NCBI GenBank assembly: GCA_942492715.1
Contig: CALOFW010000011.1
Coordinates: forward strand, 46,240 to 110,239
Length of the DNA: 64,000 bases
Direction of reading: 5' to 3'
Source: Sva-07 sp942492715
Lineage (GTDB): Bacteria; Actinomycetota; Acidimicrobiia; Acidimicrobiales; Ilumatobacteraceae
The notes beneath the pieces are model-generated. The model saw only the letters and a list, made by a program, of their open reading frames with translations, was not told the origin of the DNA and searched no databases. Below are positions 16,004 through 24,817 of the stretch, in pieces (position 1 is the stretch's first letter; each line of letters opens with the position of its first letter). Position numbers and translations under genes: made by a program.

Positions 16004-16312
16004 ATGGCAGAGGACATCCAGTGGGCCGAGGCCGACGGATTCCCGCTCGCCGGGACGCACGTCGGCCCCCAAGCAGTGCTCGAAGGAGTGTTCATGCGGC
16101 TCGGAGAGATCGGCGACGAATTCGCCGCGGTTCCCGACCAGATCGTCGCTGAGGGGGACACCGTCGTGGCGCTCGGCAACTACACCTGGAAGCAGAAGGG
16201 CTCCGGAGAGCCCGCGGTGGTGAAGATGGCCCATGTGTGGACCGTTGCCGATGGCAAGCTGGCGACGTTCCAACAGCACGTCGACACCGTCAGGGTTCGA
16301 GAACTCAGCTGA
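16004..16312 (+). CDS. SnoaL-like (NTF2 fold) protein, apparently missing its N-terminus
   Basis: A 102-residue fragment of the SnoaL/ketosteroid-isomerase-like group: AEDIQWAEADGFPLAGTHVGPQAVLEGVF, then GDTVVALGNYTWKQKGSGE and MAHVWTVADGKLATFQQHVDT. Family members are usually about 130-140 residues and carry a first helix before PAVLDAMAED. In this frame the recognisable PAVLDAMAED begins upstream of the ATG at 16004 and stops right at the tRNA-Sec 3' end, so the first helix is gone. It is probably a truncated gene, possibly a scar of integration at the tRNA. It may still be translated from ATG 16004. Confidence 0.6.
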   Translation: MAEDIQWAEADGFPLAGTHVGPQAVLEGVFMRLGEIGDEFAAVPDQIVAEGDTVVALGNYTWKQKGSGEPAVVKMAHVWTVADGKLATFQQHVDTVRVRELS

Positions 16313-16407
16313 CATCGCCGTTCGCCCTCGGTCAGGTCACCGTCTCCCGTTCCGGTCGCACCGCCTTCGAGCCCGCGCCCCGGCCTGACGAGCCCACCAG
16401 GTCGAGA

Positions 16408-17661
16408 TCACCACTCGCATTCGAGGCGCTTGATTCCGTGGATGAACATGCTCGACAGCATCGCCGGCTCGCCACAGGAGCGGATGTCGGGGACCTGTTC
16501 GTGCAGTTCGCGGAACGCCATCATGATCTCGCGCCGTGCGAGGTTGGCGCCGAGACAGAAGTGCGGCCCGCCCGCCCCGTAGCCGACGTGGTCGTTCGGG
16601 GTGCGGGTCACGTCGAAGCGGTACGGATCGTCGAAATGGGTCTCGTCGCGGTTGGCGCTGTTGTAGAACATCACGACCTTGTCGCCGGCCGCGATCCTGA
16701 CCCCGTCGATCTCGGTGTCCTCGGTGGCTCGACGGCGCATGTAGATCACCGGGCTCGCCCACCGCACGATCTCCTCGGCCGCGGTCTTCGCGTGGGCGTC
16801 GAAGTCGCTCCACCACAGGTCGCGCTGGTCGGGGTTCCTGGTGAGCTCGAGGAGTCCGTGGCTGATCGCGTTGCGGGTGGTCTCGTTGCCCGCCGTCGCC
16901 AGGAGGATGAAGAACGAAGCGATCTCCATCGACGACAGCCGGTCGCCGTCGACCTCGGCCTCGACCAGTGCGGTGCACAGGTCGTCGCGCGGGTTGACGC
17001 GGCGGTCCTCGGCCATCGCCACGGCGTAGGCGGCGATCTCCTGCGAGACCAGCTCGAACGCGGCGTAGTCGCCCATCTCCTCGTCGCCCACGCCGAGGAT
17101 CACGTTGGTCCAGTGGAAGACCAGACCTTCGTCCTCTTCGGGAATGCCCATCATGGTGCAGATGATCTGAAGGGGCAGCGGAGCCGCGAACTCCGCGACG
17201 AAGTCGCAGCGCCGGTCGGGGTGTCGCTCGACCATGCGGGCCACGAGCGTGCGTGCCCGCTCGGCCACGGCGTCTTCCACCTGTGCAACCATCTTCGGGG
17301 TGAACGCCTTCTGCACGATGCTGCGCAGCCGGAAGTGGCGTGGGTCGTCGAGTGCGATCATCGAACCGAAGAACTCGGCGACGTCGGGGTTCTGGTCGGG
17401 GATCACGATGCTCGGCACCGAGCTGAACAGTGCGGGATGCCGGCTGACGTGCCAGACGTCGGCGTGGCGGGTGAGGGCCCAGAAGCCGTCCCCCAGCTCG
17501 AACCCCGGAACCCACTCCTCCTCGGGGAAGAAGCGGATCGGGTCCTGTCTACGGAGTGCAGCGAACGCCGCCTCGCGCTCCGCTTCCGGTCGCTCCCAGA
17601 ACGAGCGTCCACCGAGCTGGATCGACTCCAGCGGTACCCGGCCATCCACGGTCATCGACAT
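16408..17661 (-). CDS. Cytochrome P450 (CYP125/CYP142/CYP124-like)
   Basis: A 417-residue P450. The I-helix motif is LLATAGNETTRNAISHG, the K-helix ExxR is in AEEIVRWASPV, and the heme loop is GYGAGGPHFCLGANLAR with Cys369 as heme ligand. The overall pattern, including MIALDDPRHFRLRSIVQKAFTPKMV, is that of actinobacterial P450s acting on sterol side chains or branched lipids (CYP125/142/124), but the substrate cannot be assigned by eye. ATG at 17661 has GGAGG 7 nt upstream. No ferredoxin or reductase gene is adjacent. Confidence 0.9.
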   Translation of the reverse strand: MSMTVDGRVPLESIQLGGRSFWERPEAEREAAFAALRRQDPIRFFPEEEWVPGFELGDGFWALTRHADVWHVSRHPALFSSVPSIVIPDQNPDVAEFFGSMIALDDPRHFRLRSIVQKAFTPKMVAQVEDAVAERARTLVARMVERHPDRRCDFVAEFAAPLPLQIICTMMGIPEEDEGLVFHWTNVILGVGDEEMGDYAAFELVSQEIAAYAVAMAEDRRVNPRDDLCTALVEAEVDGDRLSSMEIASFFILLATAGNETTRNAISHGLLELTRNPDQRDLWWSDFDAHAKTAAEEIVRWASPVIYMRRRATEDTEIDGVRIAAGDKVVMFYNSANRDETHFDDPYRFDVTRTPNDHVGYGAGGPHFCLGANLARREIMMAFRELHEQVPDIRSCGEPAMLSSMFIHGIKRLECEW

Positions 17662-17704
17662 CTCGCACCTCCGTGCCCCACGCTCGCGCCCCCCGGCATG
17701 AACT

Positions 17705-17732
17705 CGTCCGGCGAAGAATAGTCCACCGGACG
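17705..17732. promoter_or_regulatory. Inverted repeat in the P450 / 2TM divergent region
   Basis: CGTCCGG and CCGGACG, 14 nt apart, lie about 45 bp upstream of the P450 start in the 227-bp region shared with the divergent 2TM gene. This could be an operator. Evidence is limited to the symmetry and position; nothing else is recognised in this gap. Confidence 0.3.
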
Positions 17733-17888
17733 GACACGACGTGCCGACGAGACCCTCGGCGACGTCGGGCACGTCGAGCACGGTCGCCGATGGGGCATTC
17801 GCCCCTACATGGTTCGGATCACGGCGCGAGAATGAGATCGTGAGGTTCGAGAAGCGAATTCGCCCCGCGGTATCGGAGGACGGTCACC

Positions 17889-18164
17889 ATGGCCACGGAA
17901 ACGCACAGCACCCCTGAAGAACGTGCCGCCAAGCGCGTGAAGGACCGGACCGACATGTTGTGGCACGTCGCCACGTACGTGATCGTCAACGCATTCCTGT
18001 GGTTGATCGTCCCCCAAGCCGCCTTCTGGGTCACGATCGGGTGGGGGATCGCGCTCGCATTCCACGTCGCCTACTACTTCATCGGTGACGATGGACCCGA
18101 CAATCCCCGGTACCAGAAGTACCTTGCCGAGGAACGCGCCCGCGAACAGCAGAACTCCACCTGA
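17889..18164 (+). CDS. Two-transmembrane (2TM domain) small membrane protein
   Basis: A 91-residue protein with a charged N-terminus (EERAAKRVKDRTDMLWHVATYV) and two hydrophobic helices (about residues 26-45 and 47-65), then a charged C-terminal tail. The layout matches the 2TM domain family found alone or on histidine kinases. GGAGG precedes the ATG by 8 nt. It stands alone between a divergent P450 gene and the convergent malic enzyme gene; its function is not known. Confidence 0.75.
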   Translation: MATETHSTPEERAAKRVKDRTDMLWHVATYVIVNAFLWLIVPQAAFWVTIGWGIALAFHVAYYFIGDDGPDNPRYQKYLAEERAREQQNST

Positions 18165-18238
18165 TCACTGACCTCGTGCGGGGTGCGGGTTCAGCGGAGT
18201 CGATCGGCGGTCGTTGATGCACGGCCCCGGGGAGGTCG

Positions 18239-19921
18239 TCACTGCCGCACGTCGAGCGCCCGATACACCGGGGACCAGCTGATCTCGTCGAGACGCGCCG
18301 AGATCTCGTCGTCGGTGGTGTCGACGGTCATCGAGCGGGCGAGGCCCTGGTCGACAGCGGTTCGTGCGACGGCGAACGCGACATGGCGCGCGACGTGGCG
18401 ACTCTCGGTGATCGGCGGAAGGATGCCCCCGTCGCGATTCCCGGCGGCGAGGCCCCCGATCGCAGTGGCCGCCGCGGTCAGCATCTCGTCGGAGACCGCT
18501 CGCGCCTTGACCGCGACGGCACCGAGGCCGACCCCGGGAAAGACGTGGACGTTGTTGACCTGGGCGATCGGCACCGATCGGCCTCCGATGTCGACCGGGT
18601 CGAATGGGCTCCCCGTGCCGATCAGCGCCGCGCCGTCGGTCCAGGCGAGGACGTCGGTCGGGATCGCCTCGGCGCGCGGTGTCGGGTTCGACAGCGGGAG
18701 CACGATCGGCCGCTCGACGCGCGCAGCCTGGGCCCTGATGATCGCCTCGGTGAAGATGCCGGGTTGTCCGGTGACCCCGACGAGCGCGTGCGGCCCGACC
18801 CGGCTGACCACGTCGAGCAGCTCGACGACACCGTCGCCGTCGTCGTCCCAGTCGGCGATCTCGTCCCACGGGCGTGCGAACCGCTGCTGGAACGAGGCGA
18901 GCCCGTCCATCCGATCGTGGAGCAGACCGTCGCGGTCCACCAGCCAGCATCGGCGCAGCGCATCGTGTTCCGAGACGCCGGCCGCCACCATCGCCTGCAC
19001 GGCCTGACCGGCGATCCCCGTGCCGGCGGAGCCCGCGCCGACCACGACGAGGCGGAGGTCGCCCACCGGTGTTCCTGCGGTGCCGAGACCGGCGACGATC
19101 GCCGCGACGCTCACGGCTGCGGTGCCCTGGATGTCGTCGTTGAACGAGCAGATCCGATCGCGATGGCGCGTCAGCAGCCGATTCGCGTGCAGCTGGGCGA
19201 AGTCCTCCCACTGGAGCATCACGTCGGGGAATCGCGTGCGGAGCGCGTCGACGAACGCGTCGACCAGCTCGTCGTACTCGGCGCCGCGGACACGCTGGTG
19301 ACGCCAGCCGAGGTAGAGCGGATCCGACAGCAGCGCATCGTTGTCGGTTCCCACGTCGAGCATCACCGGCAAGGTCCGAGCCGGATCGAGGCCGCCGCCG
19401 GCGGTGTACAACGCGAGCTTGCCGACCGGGATCCCCATCCCCCCGATGCCGAGGTCACCGAGGCCGAGCACTCGTTCTCCGTCGGTCACCACGACGACGT
19501 CGACCTCGAGGTCACCGACCGCGTTGTCGAGGAGTTCTGCCACTCGATCGCGCTGCGGCCACGACAGGAACAGACCGCGCTCGCGCCGGTAGATCCGCGA
19601 CCACTGCTGGCATGCCAAGCCGACGGTCGGGGTGTACACGATCGGCAACAGCTTCGCCAGGTGTCGTTCGAGAAACGCATAGAAGAGCACGGAGTTGCGA
19701 TCCTGCAGCGCGCGGAGAAACACGTGCCGCCCCAGATCGGTGACCTTCGACGCGTACTCCACCTCGACGCGCTGCAGCTGGGTGTCGAGATCCTCGACGA
19801 CCGGTGGGAGCAATCCGTCGAGACCGAGGTGGCGACGTTCCTCCGCCGAGAACGCGGTGCCCTTGTTCACGTACCGGTCCGCCAGGATCGCTCGACCGCG
19901 GGCTCGTCCAGGAGGTGCCAT
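18239..19921 (-). CDS. maeA: NAD-dependent malic enzyme (malate dehydrogenase, oxaloacetate-decarboxylating)
   Basis: A 560-residue malic enzyme that converts malate to pyruvate and CO2. It has the long bacterial/eukaryotic form: NKGTAFSAEERRHLGLDGLLPP, the substrate motif LLPIVYTPTVGLACQQWS, the metal region DVMLQWEDFAQLHA and SFNDDIQGTAAVSVAAI, and the nucleotide fold LVVVGAGSAGTGIA. The later PLSNPTPRAEA and NNVHVFPGVGLG motifs are present. ATG at 19921 is preceded by an adjacent GTG codon that could also serve. It is divergent from the ROK kinase gene, with which it could share control of central carbon flow. Confidence 0.93.
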   Translation of the reverse strand: MAPPGRARGRAILADRYVNKGTAFSAEERRHLGLDGLLPPVVEDLDTQLQRVEVEYASKVTDLGRHVFLRALQDRNSVLFYAFLERHLAKLLPIVYTPTVGLACQQWSRIYRRERGLFLSWPQRDRVAELLDNAVGDLEVDVVVVTDGERVLGLGDLGIGGMGIPVGKLALYTAGGGLDPARTLPVMLDVGTDNDALLSDPLYLGWRHQRVRGAEYDELVDAFVDALRTRFPDVMLQWEDFAQLHANRLLTRHRDRICSFNDDIQGTAAVSVAAIVAGLGTAGTPVGDLRLVVVGAGSAGTGIAGQAVQAMVAAGVSEHDALRRCWLVDRDGLLHDRMDGLASFQQRFARPWDEIADWDDDGDGVVELLDVVSRVGPHALVGVTGQPGIFTEAIIRAQAARVERPIVLPLSNPTPRAEAIPTDVLAWTDGAALIGTGSPFDPVDIGGRSVPIAQVNNVHVFPGVGLGAVAVKARAVSDEMLTAAATAIGGLAAGNRDGGILPPITESRHVARHVAFAVARTAVDQGLARSMTVDTTDDEISARLDEISWSPVYRALDVRQ

Positions 19922-20046
19922 CACCGTTCAACCTACGGTGTCGACCGGGGAGAGGACGGCGTCGAGCCCGAGCTCGCGTCGTAGGATCGGTGTCCCGTGA
20001 TGATCGTGCCCTTTCCACCAGCTCCGTTGCCGAGCCGCTTCAGCGG

Positions 20047-21081
20047 ATGGCTGTCCCGGTGAGTGGCGCAGGCTCGTACCTCGTCGGCCTCGACAACGGC
20101 GGCACGGCGAACAAGTTCACCGTGATGGACCGAGAGGGGCACTTCCTGATCGACCGCCTGGTCGAGTTGCCGAGTCGCGTCACCGAAGGGCCGTCCGCCG
20201 CGATCGGCGCGCTCCGCGAGGCCTTCGAGGCGGCGATCGAGTTGGCCGACATCGACCGACGGGAGGTGTTCGGGATCGGTTTCGACACGCCGGGCCCGGC
20301 GACGGCCGACGGGGTGATCTCGTCGCGCGGCGGCACCAACTTCGCGCACGACGGCTGGAAGGGCTACGACTTCCGGACCGCGCTCGAGGTCGAGCTCGGC
20401 CTGCCGGTGGTCTACAGCAACGATGCCAACGCTGCCGCCCTGTACGCCCACCACGAACACTTCGGGGCGATCGGCGCGGAGCGATCGTCGGTCTCGGCGA
20501 TCGTCGGAACCGGCCTCGGCGGCGGTGTGATCGAGAGCGGACGGATCGTGAAGGGCGCGGCCGGGATGGCCGGCGAACTCGGACACGTCCACGTCCCGAT
20601 GGACGGCTTGCTCGACGAGGGGCAACCGACGCCGAGGTGCAACTGTGGATTCGTCGGCGACGCCGAGAGCGTTGCGTCACTCACCGGCATCCGGAACAAC
20701 CTGCTGCCGTATTGGCTGACGCAATACCCCGACCACGAGCTCGCCGGCGTGGACCCGCTCGATGCCGCGAAGCAGGTGCGAGGTTTCGGTGAACGTGGCG
20801 ACGAGATGGCCCGCCGCATCTTCGAGCAGCAGGCGATGGCGCTCGGCCGTCTGTTCACGATCGCGGCCAATTTCACCGACCCGGACGTCTACCTGCTCGG
20901 TGGTGGCGTGATCGAGGCCGAGCCCTCGTTCCGTGACTGGTTCCTCGGACGGGTCGAGGAGCACACCTTGTTGCGTGAGGAGCAACGCAAGGTCGCATCG
21001 TTCGCACTCGTGACCGACCTCGACATGGCCGGTGCTCGCGGATCGGCGATCGCAGCACTGGCGGTGTTGGGTCACCGCTGA
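20047..21081 (+). CDS. ROK family sugar kinase
   Basis: A 344-residue ROK protein, probably a cytoplasmic glucokinase or related hexose kinase. The phosphate motif LVGLDNGGTANKFTVMD is near the start, the catalytic Asp lies in VVYSNDANAAALYAHHEHFG, and the phosphate-2 motif is VSAIVGTGLGGGVIESGRI. The usual ROK zinc set is altered: GHVHVP keeps the His, but the Cys motif reads CNCGFVGDAES where CxCGxxGCxE is expected, so the third Cys is Asp. No HTH domain, so it is an enzyme rather than a NagC-type repressor. ATG at 20047 gives normal length. Confidence 0.85.
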   Translation: MAVPVSGAGSYLVGLDNGGTANKFTVMDREGHFLIDRLVELPSRVTEGPSAAIGALREAFEAAIELADIDRREVFGIGFDTPGPATADGVISSRGGTNFAHDGWKGYDFRTALEVELGLPVVYSNDANAAALYAHHEHFGAIGAERSSVSAIVGTGLGGGVIESGRIVKGAAGMAGELGHVHVPMDGLLDEGQPTPRCNCGFVGDAESVASLTGIRNNLLPYWLTQYPDHELAGVDPLDAAKQVRGFGERGDEMARRIFEQQAMALGRLFTIAANFTDPDVYLLGGGVIEAEPSFRDWFLGRVEEHTLLREEQRKVASFALVTDLDMAGARGSAIAALAVLGHR

Positions 21082-21150
21082 CCCGCCGAGTCACCCGATC
21101 CGCAACGTCACCGCGGCAACGTCGGCACCGTGACGGGGGTGGGGCGCACC

Positions 21151-21192
21151 GAGCCCCGGTTCTCGCTTCCGCCAAGAGAAGAACCGGGGCTC
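21151..21192 (+). terminator. Hairpin downstream of the ROK kinase gene
   Basis: A 13-bp perfect stem (GAGCCCCGGTTCT / AGAACCGGGGCTC) with a 16-nt loop, about 70 bp after the ROK stop codon. No T-run follows, but strong GC hairpins without T-tracts commonly end transcripts in actinobacteria. The rest of the 349-bp gap up to the next gene (21431) holds no recognised feature. Confidence 0.6.
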
Positions 21193-21430
21193 AGATGTGC
21201 TGGACGGTCGCTCACAACCAGGAAACGCCGTTCATGCTCATACATTCGGTCAGTTCCCGGGTCGGCTTGATTCAAGTCTCCATCAGTTCGAGGGGGTTCG
21301 ACGCGACTCGAGGGAGGCAGCCGGGTCGGGGGACGCGGAGACCTTGTCCCCTGGTCACGTTCGGACGATCGCGGCATCGTGGAAGTGCAACGGATTCGAC
21401 AGGAACGGATCCGGCGACAGGAGGTGTGAC

Positions 21431-22246
21431 ATGAGCACGAAGCGCGTCGTGGCGCTCGTGGTCGGCTGCGTGCTGATCATCCCGGCGCTCGGGATGCTCA
21501 TCGGTGGCGGTGCGCTCGCCATCGCGTACGCAACACAGCGCGACGACGGTGGGTACTTCGACGTCACCGTCGACCGGTTGGAGTCACCGACCGTGGCCGT
21601 CACGGGGGAGGACGTGAAGTTCTCCACCGAGCCCGGCTCACCCGACTGGGTGATCGATGCGATCGATCTCGACATCCGGCTCCGAGCGACTTCACTCGAC
21701 CCGGATCGTGCGATCTTCATCGGCATCGCGCGTCAGGCCGATCTCGACGCCTATCTCGACGGCGTCGCCCACGACCGCGTCATCCGTGACGACGGCGAGT
21801 TTCCCGGATACCGGAGATCGCCCGGTGCGGATGAGATCGGCCCACCGGTCGACCAGCGGTTCTGGGTGGAGAGCGCGACGGGTACCGGACAGCAGGAACT
21901 CGTCTGGGAGGCCACCGGTGGCCGATGGGCGGCGGTCGTGATGAACGCCGACGGCTCGCCCGACGTCGCGGCAACGATCACGATCGGTGCACGTTCCGAC
22001 ATCGTGTTGCCGTTGGCGCTCGTGCTGATCGGCCTCGGCCTCGCGCTCACGGCCGCGGCGGTCGTCCTGATCGTCGTCGGCGCCACCGGCGCCCGCCGCG
22101 AGCCGCCGGCGGGCGGTGCCACCCCCGACGTGGCCCCTCCGGTCGACCGGACCGCCCCACCCGAGCCGGGCTCTCCGCTCCCACCACCTGCGATGAGCTC
22201 CGTCGGGCCGGGCGGTCCGGCCGACCGGGTGCACGGGCCGACATGA
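21431..22246 (+). CDS. Membrane protein of unknown function with two TM helices
   Basis: A 271-residue protein: an N-terminal helix (VVALVVGCVLIIPALGMLIGGGALAIAY), an extracytoplasmic domain of about 150 residues (SPTVAVTGEDVKFSTEPG, FWVESATGTGQQELVWEATGGRWAAVVMNADG), a second helix (VLPLALVLIGLGLALTAAAVVLIVVG), and a Pro-rich cytoplasmic tail. A very good ribosome site (AGGAGGTG) precedes the ATG by 4 nt. The central domain looks beta-rich and is seen in actinobacterial membrane proteins of unknown role. No partner can be inferred. Confidence 0.75.
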   Translation: MSTKRVVALVVGCVLIIPALGMLIGGGALAIAYATQRDDGGYFDVTVDRLESPTVAVTGEDVKFSTEPGSPDWVIDAIDLDIRLRATSLDPDRAIFIGIARQADLDAYLDGVAHDRVIRDDGEFPGYRRSPGADEIGPPVDQRFWVESATGTGQQELVWEATGGRWAAVVMNADGSPDVAATITIGARSDIVLPLALVLIGLGLALTAAAVVLIVVGATGARREPPAGGATPDVAPPVDRTAPPEPGSPLPPPAMSSVGPGGPADRVHGPT

Positions 22247-22274
22247 GCGGCGACGTCGTGTAGGGGTGCCGAGG

Positions 22275-22895
22275 ATGGACGACGACACGCGCGCGCACGC
22301 GCTGGCGAGTGCATCGCTCGACCTCTATTGGATCCCGCTCGGCGCGGGGAACCGGGTGGTCCAGTTCAGCGGCCGCACCTTCGAGGCGATCGCCGCGAAA
22401 TGGGGCCGGCGGCGCCCGTGCGACCTCTACCACACGGCGCTGGTGGCCACCCTCGATGCCGACGAGTACTTCATCGAGATGACGCCCGTACCGGCTGCCT
22501 CCCGTGCCCCGCTCGATCGTGGGGTGGTCGGCGAAGGTGCGGTGGGAACCGCGTGGGCACGGCGGCTACGTGTGTTCCGCTACGAGATCCGCCGGTGGCG
22601 AAACGGCACGATCCCCGATCTCGCCGCTGCGGTCGGTGAACCGGTTCGGATCTCCGACGACGAGCGCGACGTCGCTGCCGCCGTCGCTGCCGTTGCGGAC
22701 GTGCCGACCCCGGTCTGGGGTCGCGACGAACTGCGCACCGGCGAGATGTGGAACTCGAACTCGGTCGTGTCCTGGACGCTCGCCGTCAGTGGGCTCCTGG
22801 TCCGGGTCGACGGGCCGCCGCCGGCCGGACGGGCACCCGGTTGGGACGCCGGCGTCACGGTCGCAGCGCGGCAGCTCGGTGGCCGTCGAGACTGA
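22275..22895 (+). CDS. Protein of unknown function
   Basis: A 206-residue protein. SLDLYWIPLGAGNRVVQFSGRTFEAIAAKWGRRRPCDLYHTALVA opens it and VWGRDELRTGEMWNSNSVVSWTLAVSGL lies near the end; similar proteins are known from other actinobacteria, usually without a named function. No signal peptide or membrane helix is seen. ATG at 22275 has GGGG and GAGG just upstream, better than the earlier in-frame start. It lies 28 bp after a membrane protein gene and 76 bp before a TPP enzyme gene, probably in one transcript. Confidence 0.7.
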   Translation: MDDDTRAHALASASLDLYWIPLGAGNRVVQFSGRTFEAIAAKWGRRRPCDLYHTALVATLDADEYFIEMTPVPAASRAPLDRGVVGEGAVGTAWARRLRVFRYEIRRWRNGTIPDLAAAVGEPVRISDDERDVAAAVAAVADVPTPVWGRDELRTGEMWNSNSVVSWTLAVSGLLVRVDGPPPAGRAPGWDAGVTVAARQLGGRRD

Positions 22896-22971
22896 ACCTC
22901 GCGCCGAAGCCGAGCTCCCGGTCACGGCATCGAGCGACCCGACGGCAAGACTGACGCATCGAGGAGGAGAC

Positions 22972-24510
22972 ATGAACGGTGCCGAGAGTCTGTTGCGCAC
23001 GCTGGTGAACGCCGGCGTCGAGGTGTGTTTCGCGAACCCGGGGACGTCGGAGATGCACTTCGTGTCAGCGGTCGACCGCGTCGAGGCGATGCGGCCGGTG
23101 CTCGGGTTGTTCGAGGGGGCGGTGACGGGCATGGCCGACGGCTACGGCCGCATGGCCGAGCGGCCGGCGGCGACCCTCCTCCACCTCGGACCCGGGCTTG
23201 CGAACGGCCTCGCCAATCTGCACAACGCCCGGCGGGCAGCGACACCGATCGTCAACATCGTCGGCGACCACGCCACCTACCACGCCCAGTACGACGCACC
23301 GCTCGCTTCCGACATCGTCGGCTTCGCTCGGCCCGTGTCGGGCTGGGTCCACTCGTCGACGAGCGCCGGCTCGGTCGCCGCCGATGGTGCCCGGGCCGTT
23401 CGGGCCGCTCGCTCGGCCCCCGGCCAGATCGCGTCGTTGATCGTTCCCGCCGACGTTGCGTGGCTCGACGCCGGCCCCCCGGCGGATCCGCTCTCGGTCG
23501 CCGAGCCGTCGCCGGTGTCATCGGCTGCGGTCGGTGCGGCGGTCGAGGCAGTGCGCAACGGGAGGCGCACCGCGCTGTTGCTGCGTGGCGCCTCGCTGCG
23601 TGGCGATGGTCTCGCCGCTGCCGGTCGAGTCGCCGCCGCAACCGGTGCTCGGTTGTTCTGTGACACGTTCGCCCCGCGTCTCGAGCGCGGCGCGGGCCGA
23701 GTCGTCGTCGAACGCCTGCCCTATTTCGCCGAGCAGCTGGTCGAGACGCTGGCGCCGATCGAGCAGCTGATCCTCGTCGGATCGACGCCGCCGGTCGCCT
23801 TCTTCGCCTATCCCGGCAAGCCGAGCTGGTGCTCACCCGAGGACGCCGAGATCCTGTATCTCGCTCAGCCGCACGAGGACGGCGTCGGTGCACTGACCGA
23901 GGTTGCGGAAGCCCTCGGGGCGGTGACTGCCGGCGCGGTCGCTCCCCTCCAGGTGCCCGACCACCCGACCGGATCGTTCGATCAGTTCACGATCGGGCAG
24001 GTGATCGCCCGCCTGCTGCCGGAGGGCGCGGTCGTGTCCGACGAGGCGGCGACCTCCGGGCTGGGCCCTGCGCTGGCATTGGCCACGGCCGCGCCGCACG
24101 ACGTGCTGTCGCTGACCGGTGGCGCGATCGGTCAGGGCCTCCCACTGGCCGCGGGCGCAGCCGTGGCGTGTCCGGATCGCAAGGTGGTGTGCCTGCACGG
24201 CGACGGTGGTGCGATGTACACGGTGCAGGCGCTGTGGACGATGGCGCGCGAGCAACTCGATGTCACGACGGTGATCTTCGCCAACCGCTCCTACGGCATC
24301 CTCAACATCGAGCTGCAGCGCGTCGGCGCCGACAGCGGCCCCCAGGCGCTGTCGATGCTCGACATCGGCAACCCCGACCTCGACTGGGTCTCGCTGGCGA
24401 CCGGAATGGGCGTGGATGCGGCACGGGTCGATTCGATCGACGCGTTCCGAGATGCCTTCGCGTCGGCGATGTCGCAGTCCGGGCCCCGCCTCATCGAAGC
24501 GGTGCTGTAG
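22972..24510 (+). CDS. Thiamine-diphosphate-dependent enzyme, acetolactate synthase-like
   Basis: A 512-residue TPP enzyme of the acetolactate synthase/benzoylformate decarboxylase family. The N-terminal Pyr domain has CFANPGTSEMHFV with the activating Glu in LGLFEGAVTGMADGYGRM; the C-terminal PP domain has the metal motif LHGDGGAMYTVQALW and FANRSYGILNIELQRVG. It resembles the IlvX-type or MdlC-like subgroup rather than classic IlvB, and no small regulatory subunit is adjacent, so a role in valine/isoleucine synthesis is doubtful. AGGAGGAG lies 4 nt before the ATG. Confidence 0.88.
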   Translation: MNGAESLLRTLVNAGVEVCFANPGTSEMHFVSAVDRVEAMRPVLGLFEGAVTGMADGYGRMAERPAATLLHLGPGLANGLANLHNARRAATPIVNIVGDHATYHAQYDAPLASDIVGFARPVSGWVHSSTSAGSVAADGARAVRAARSAPGQIASLIVPADVAWLDAGPPADPLSVAEPSPVSSAAVGAAVEAVRNGRRTALLLRGASLRGDGLAAAGRVAAATGARLFCDTFAPRLERGAGRVVVERLPYFAEQLVETLAPIEQLILVGSTPPVAFFAYPGKPSWCSPEDAEILYLAQPHEDGVGALTEVAEALGAVTAGAVAPLQVPDHPTGSFDQFTIGQVIARLLPEGAVVSDEAATSGLGPALALATAAPHDVLSLTGGAIGQGLPLAAGAAVACPDRKVVCLHGDGGAMYTVQALWTMAREQLDVTTVIFANRSYGILNIELQRVGADSGPQALSMLDIGNPDLDWVSLATGMGVDAARVDSIDAFRDAFASAMSQSGPRLIEAVL

Positions 24511-24568
24511 CCGCGATGAGGCTGCAGGCAGACGCGCCTGGAGGTGCGAGTGTCTGGCGATGACGTAG

Positions 24569-24760
24569 CCGCCCGACAACCACGTGCACACCGAGTTCTC
24601 CGCTGATCGCCGAACACCTCGACGAGCACGGATGCTTCAACGCCCCGCGGTTCGACGTCGCCGGCTACATCGAGGCGATCGAGCGGTTCCGCAGCGAGTT
24701 CCCGGAGCTCCGGATCCTGACCGGTCTCGAGATCGGTGAGCCGCACCTGCCACGCATGAC
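24569..24760 (+). pseudogene. Remnant of a PHP-domain (histidinol-phosphatase-like) gene
   Basis: A short stretch in one frame encodes PDNHVHTEFSAD, the metal-binding opening of PHP phosphoesterases. The next frame, from about 24606, encodes EHLDEHGCFNAPRFDVAGYIEAIERF and ILTGLEIGEPHLPR, an internal PHP segment. The part between them is missing and there is no plausible start, since the nearest ATG is followed by TAG one codon later. This is a decayed gene left in the 307-bp gap between the TPP enzyme and the TetR gene. Confidence 0.65.
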
Positions 24761-24817
24761 GGATCGGTGCGCGGGCCACGACCCGTCGGCTGGTCGTCGT
24801 CGCCCTCGGTCGTCGTC

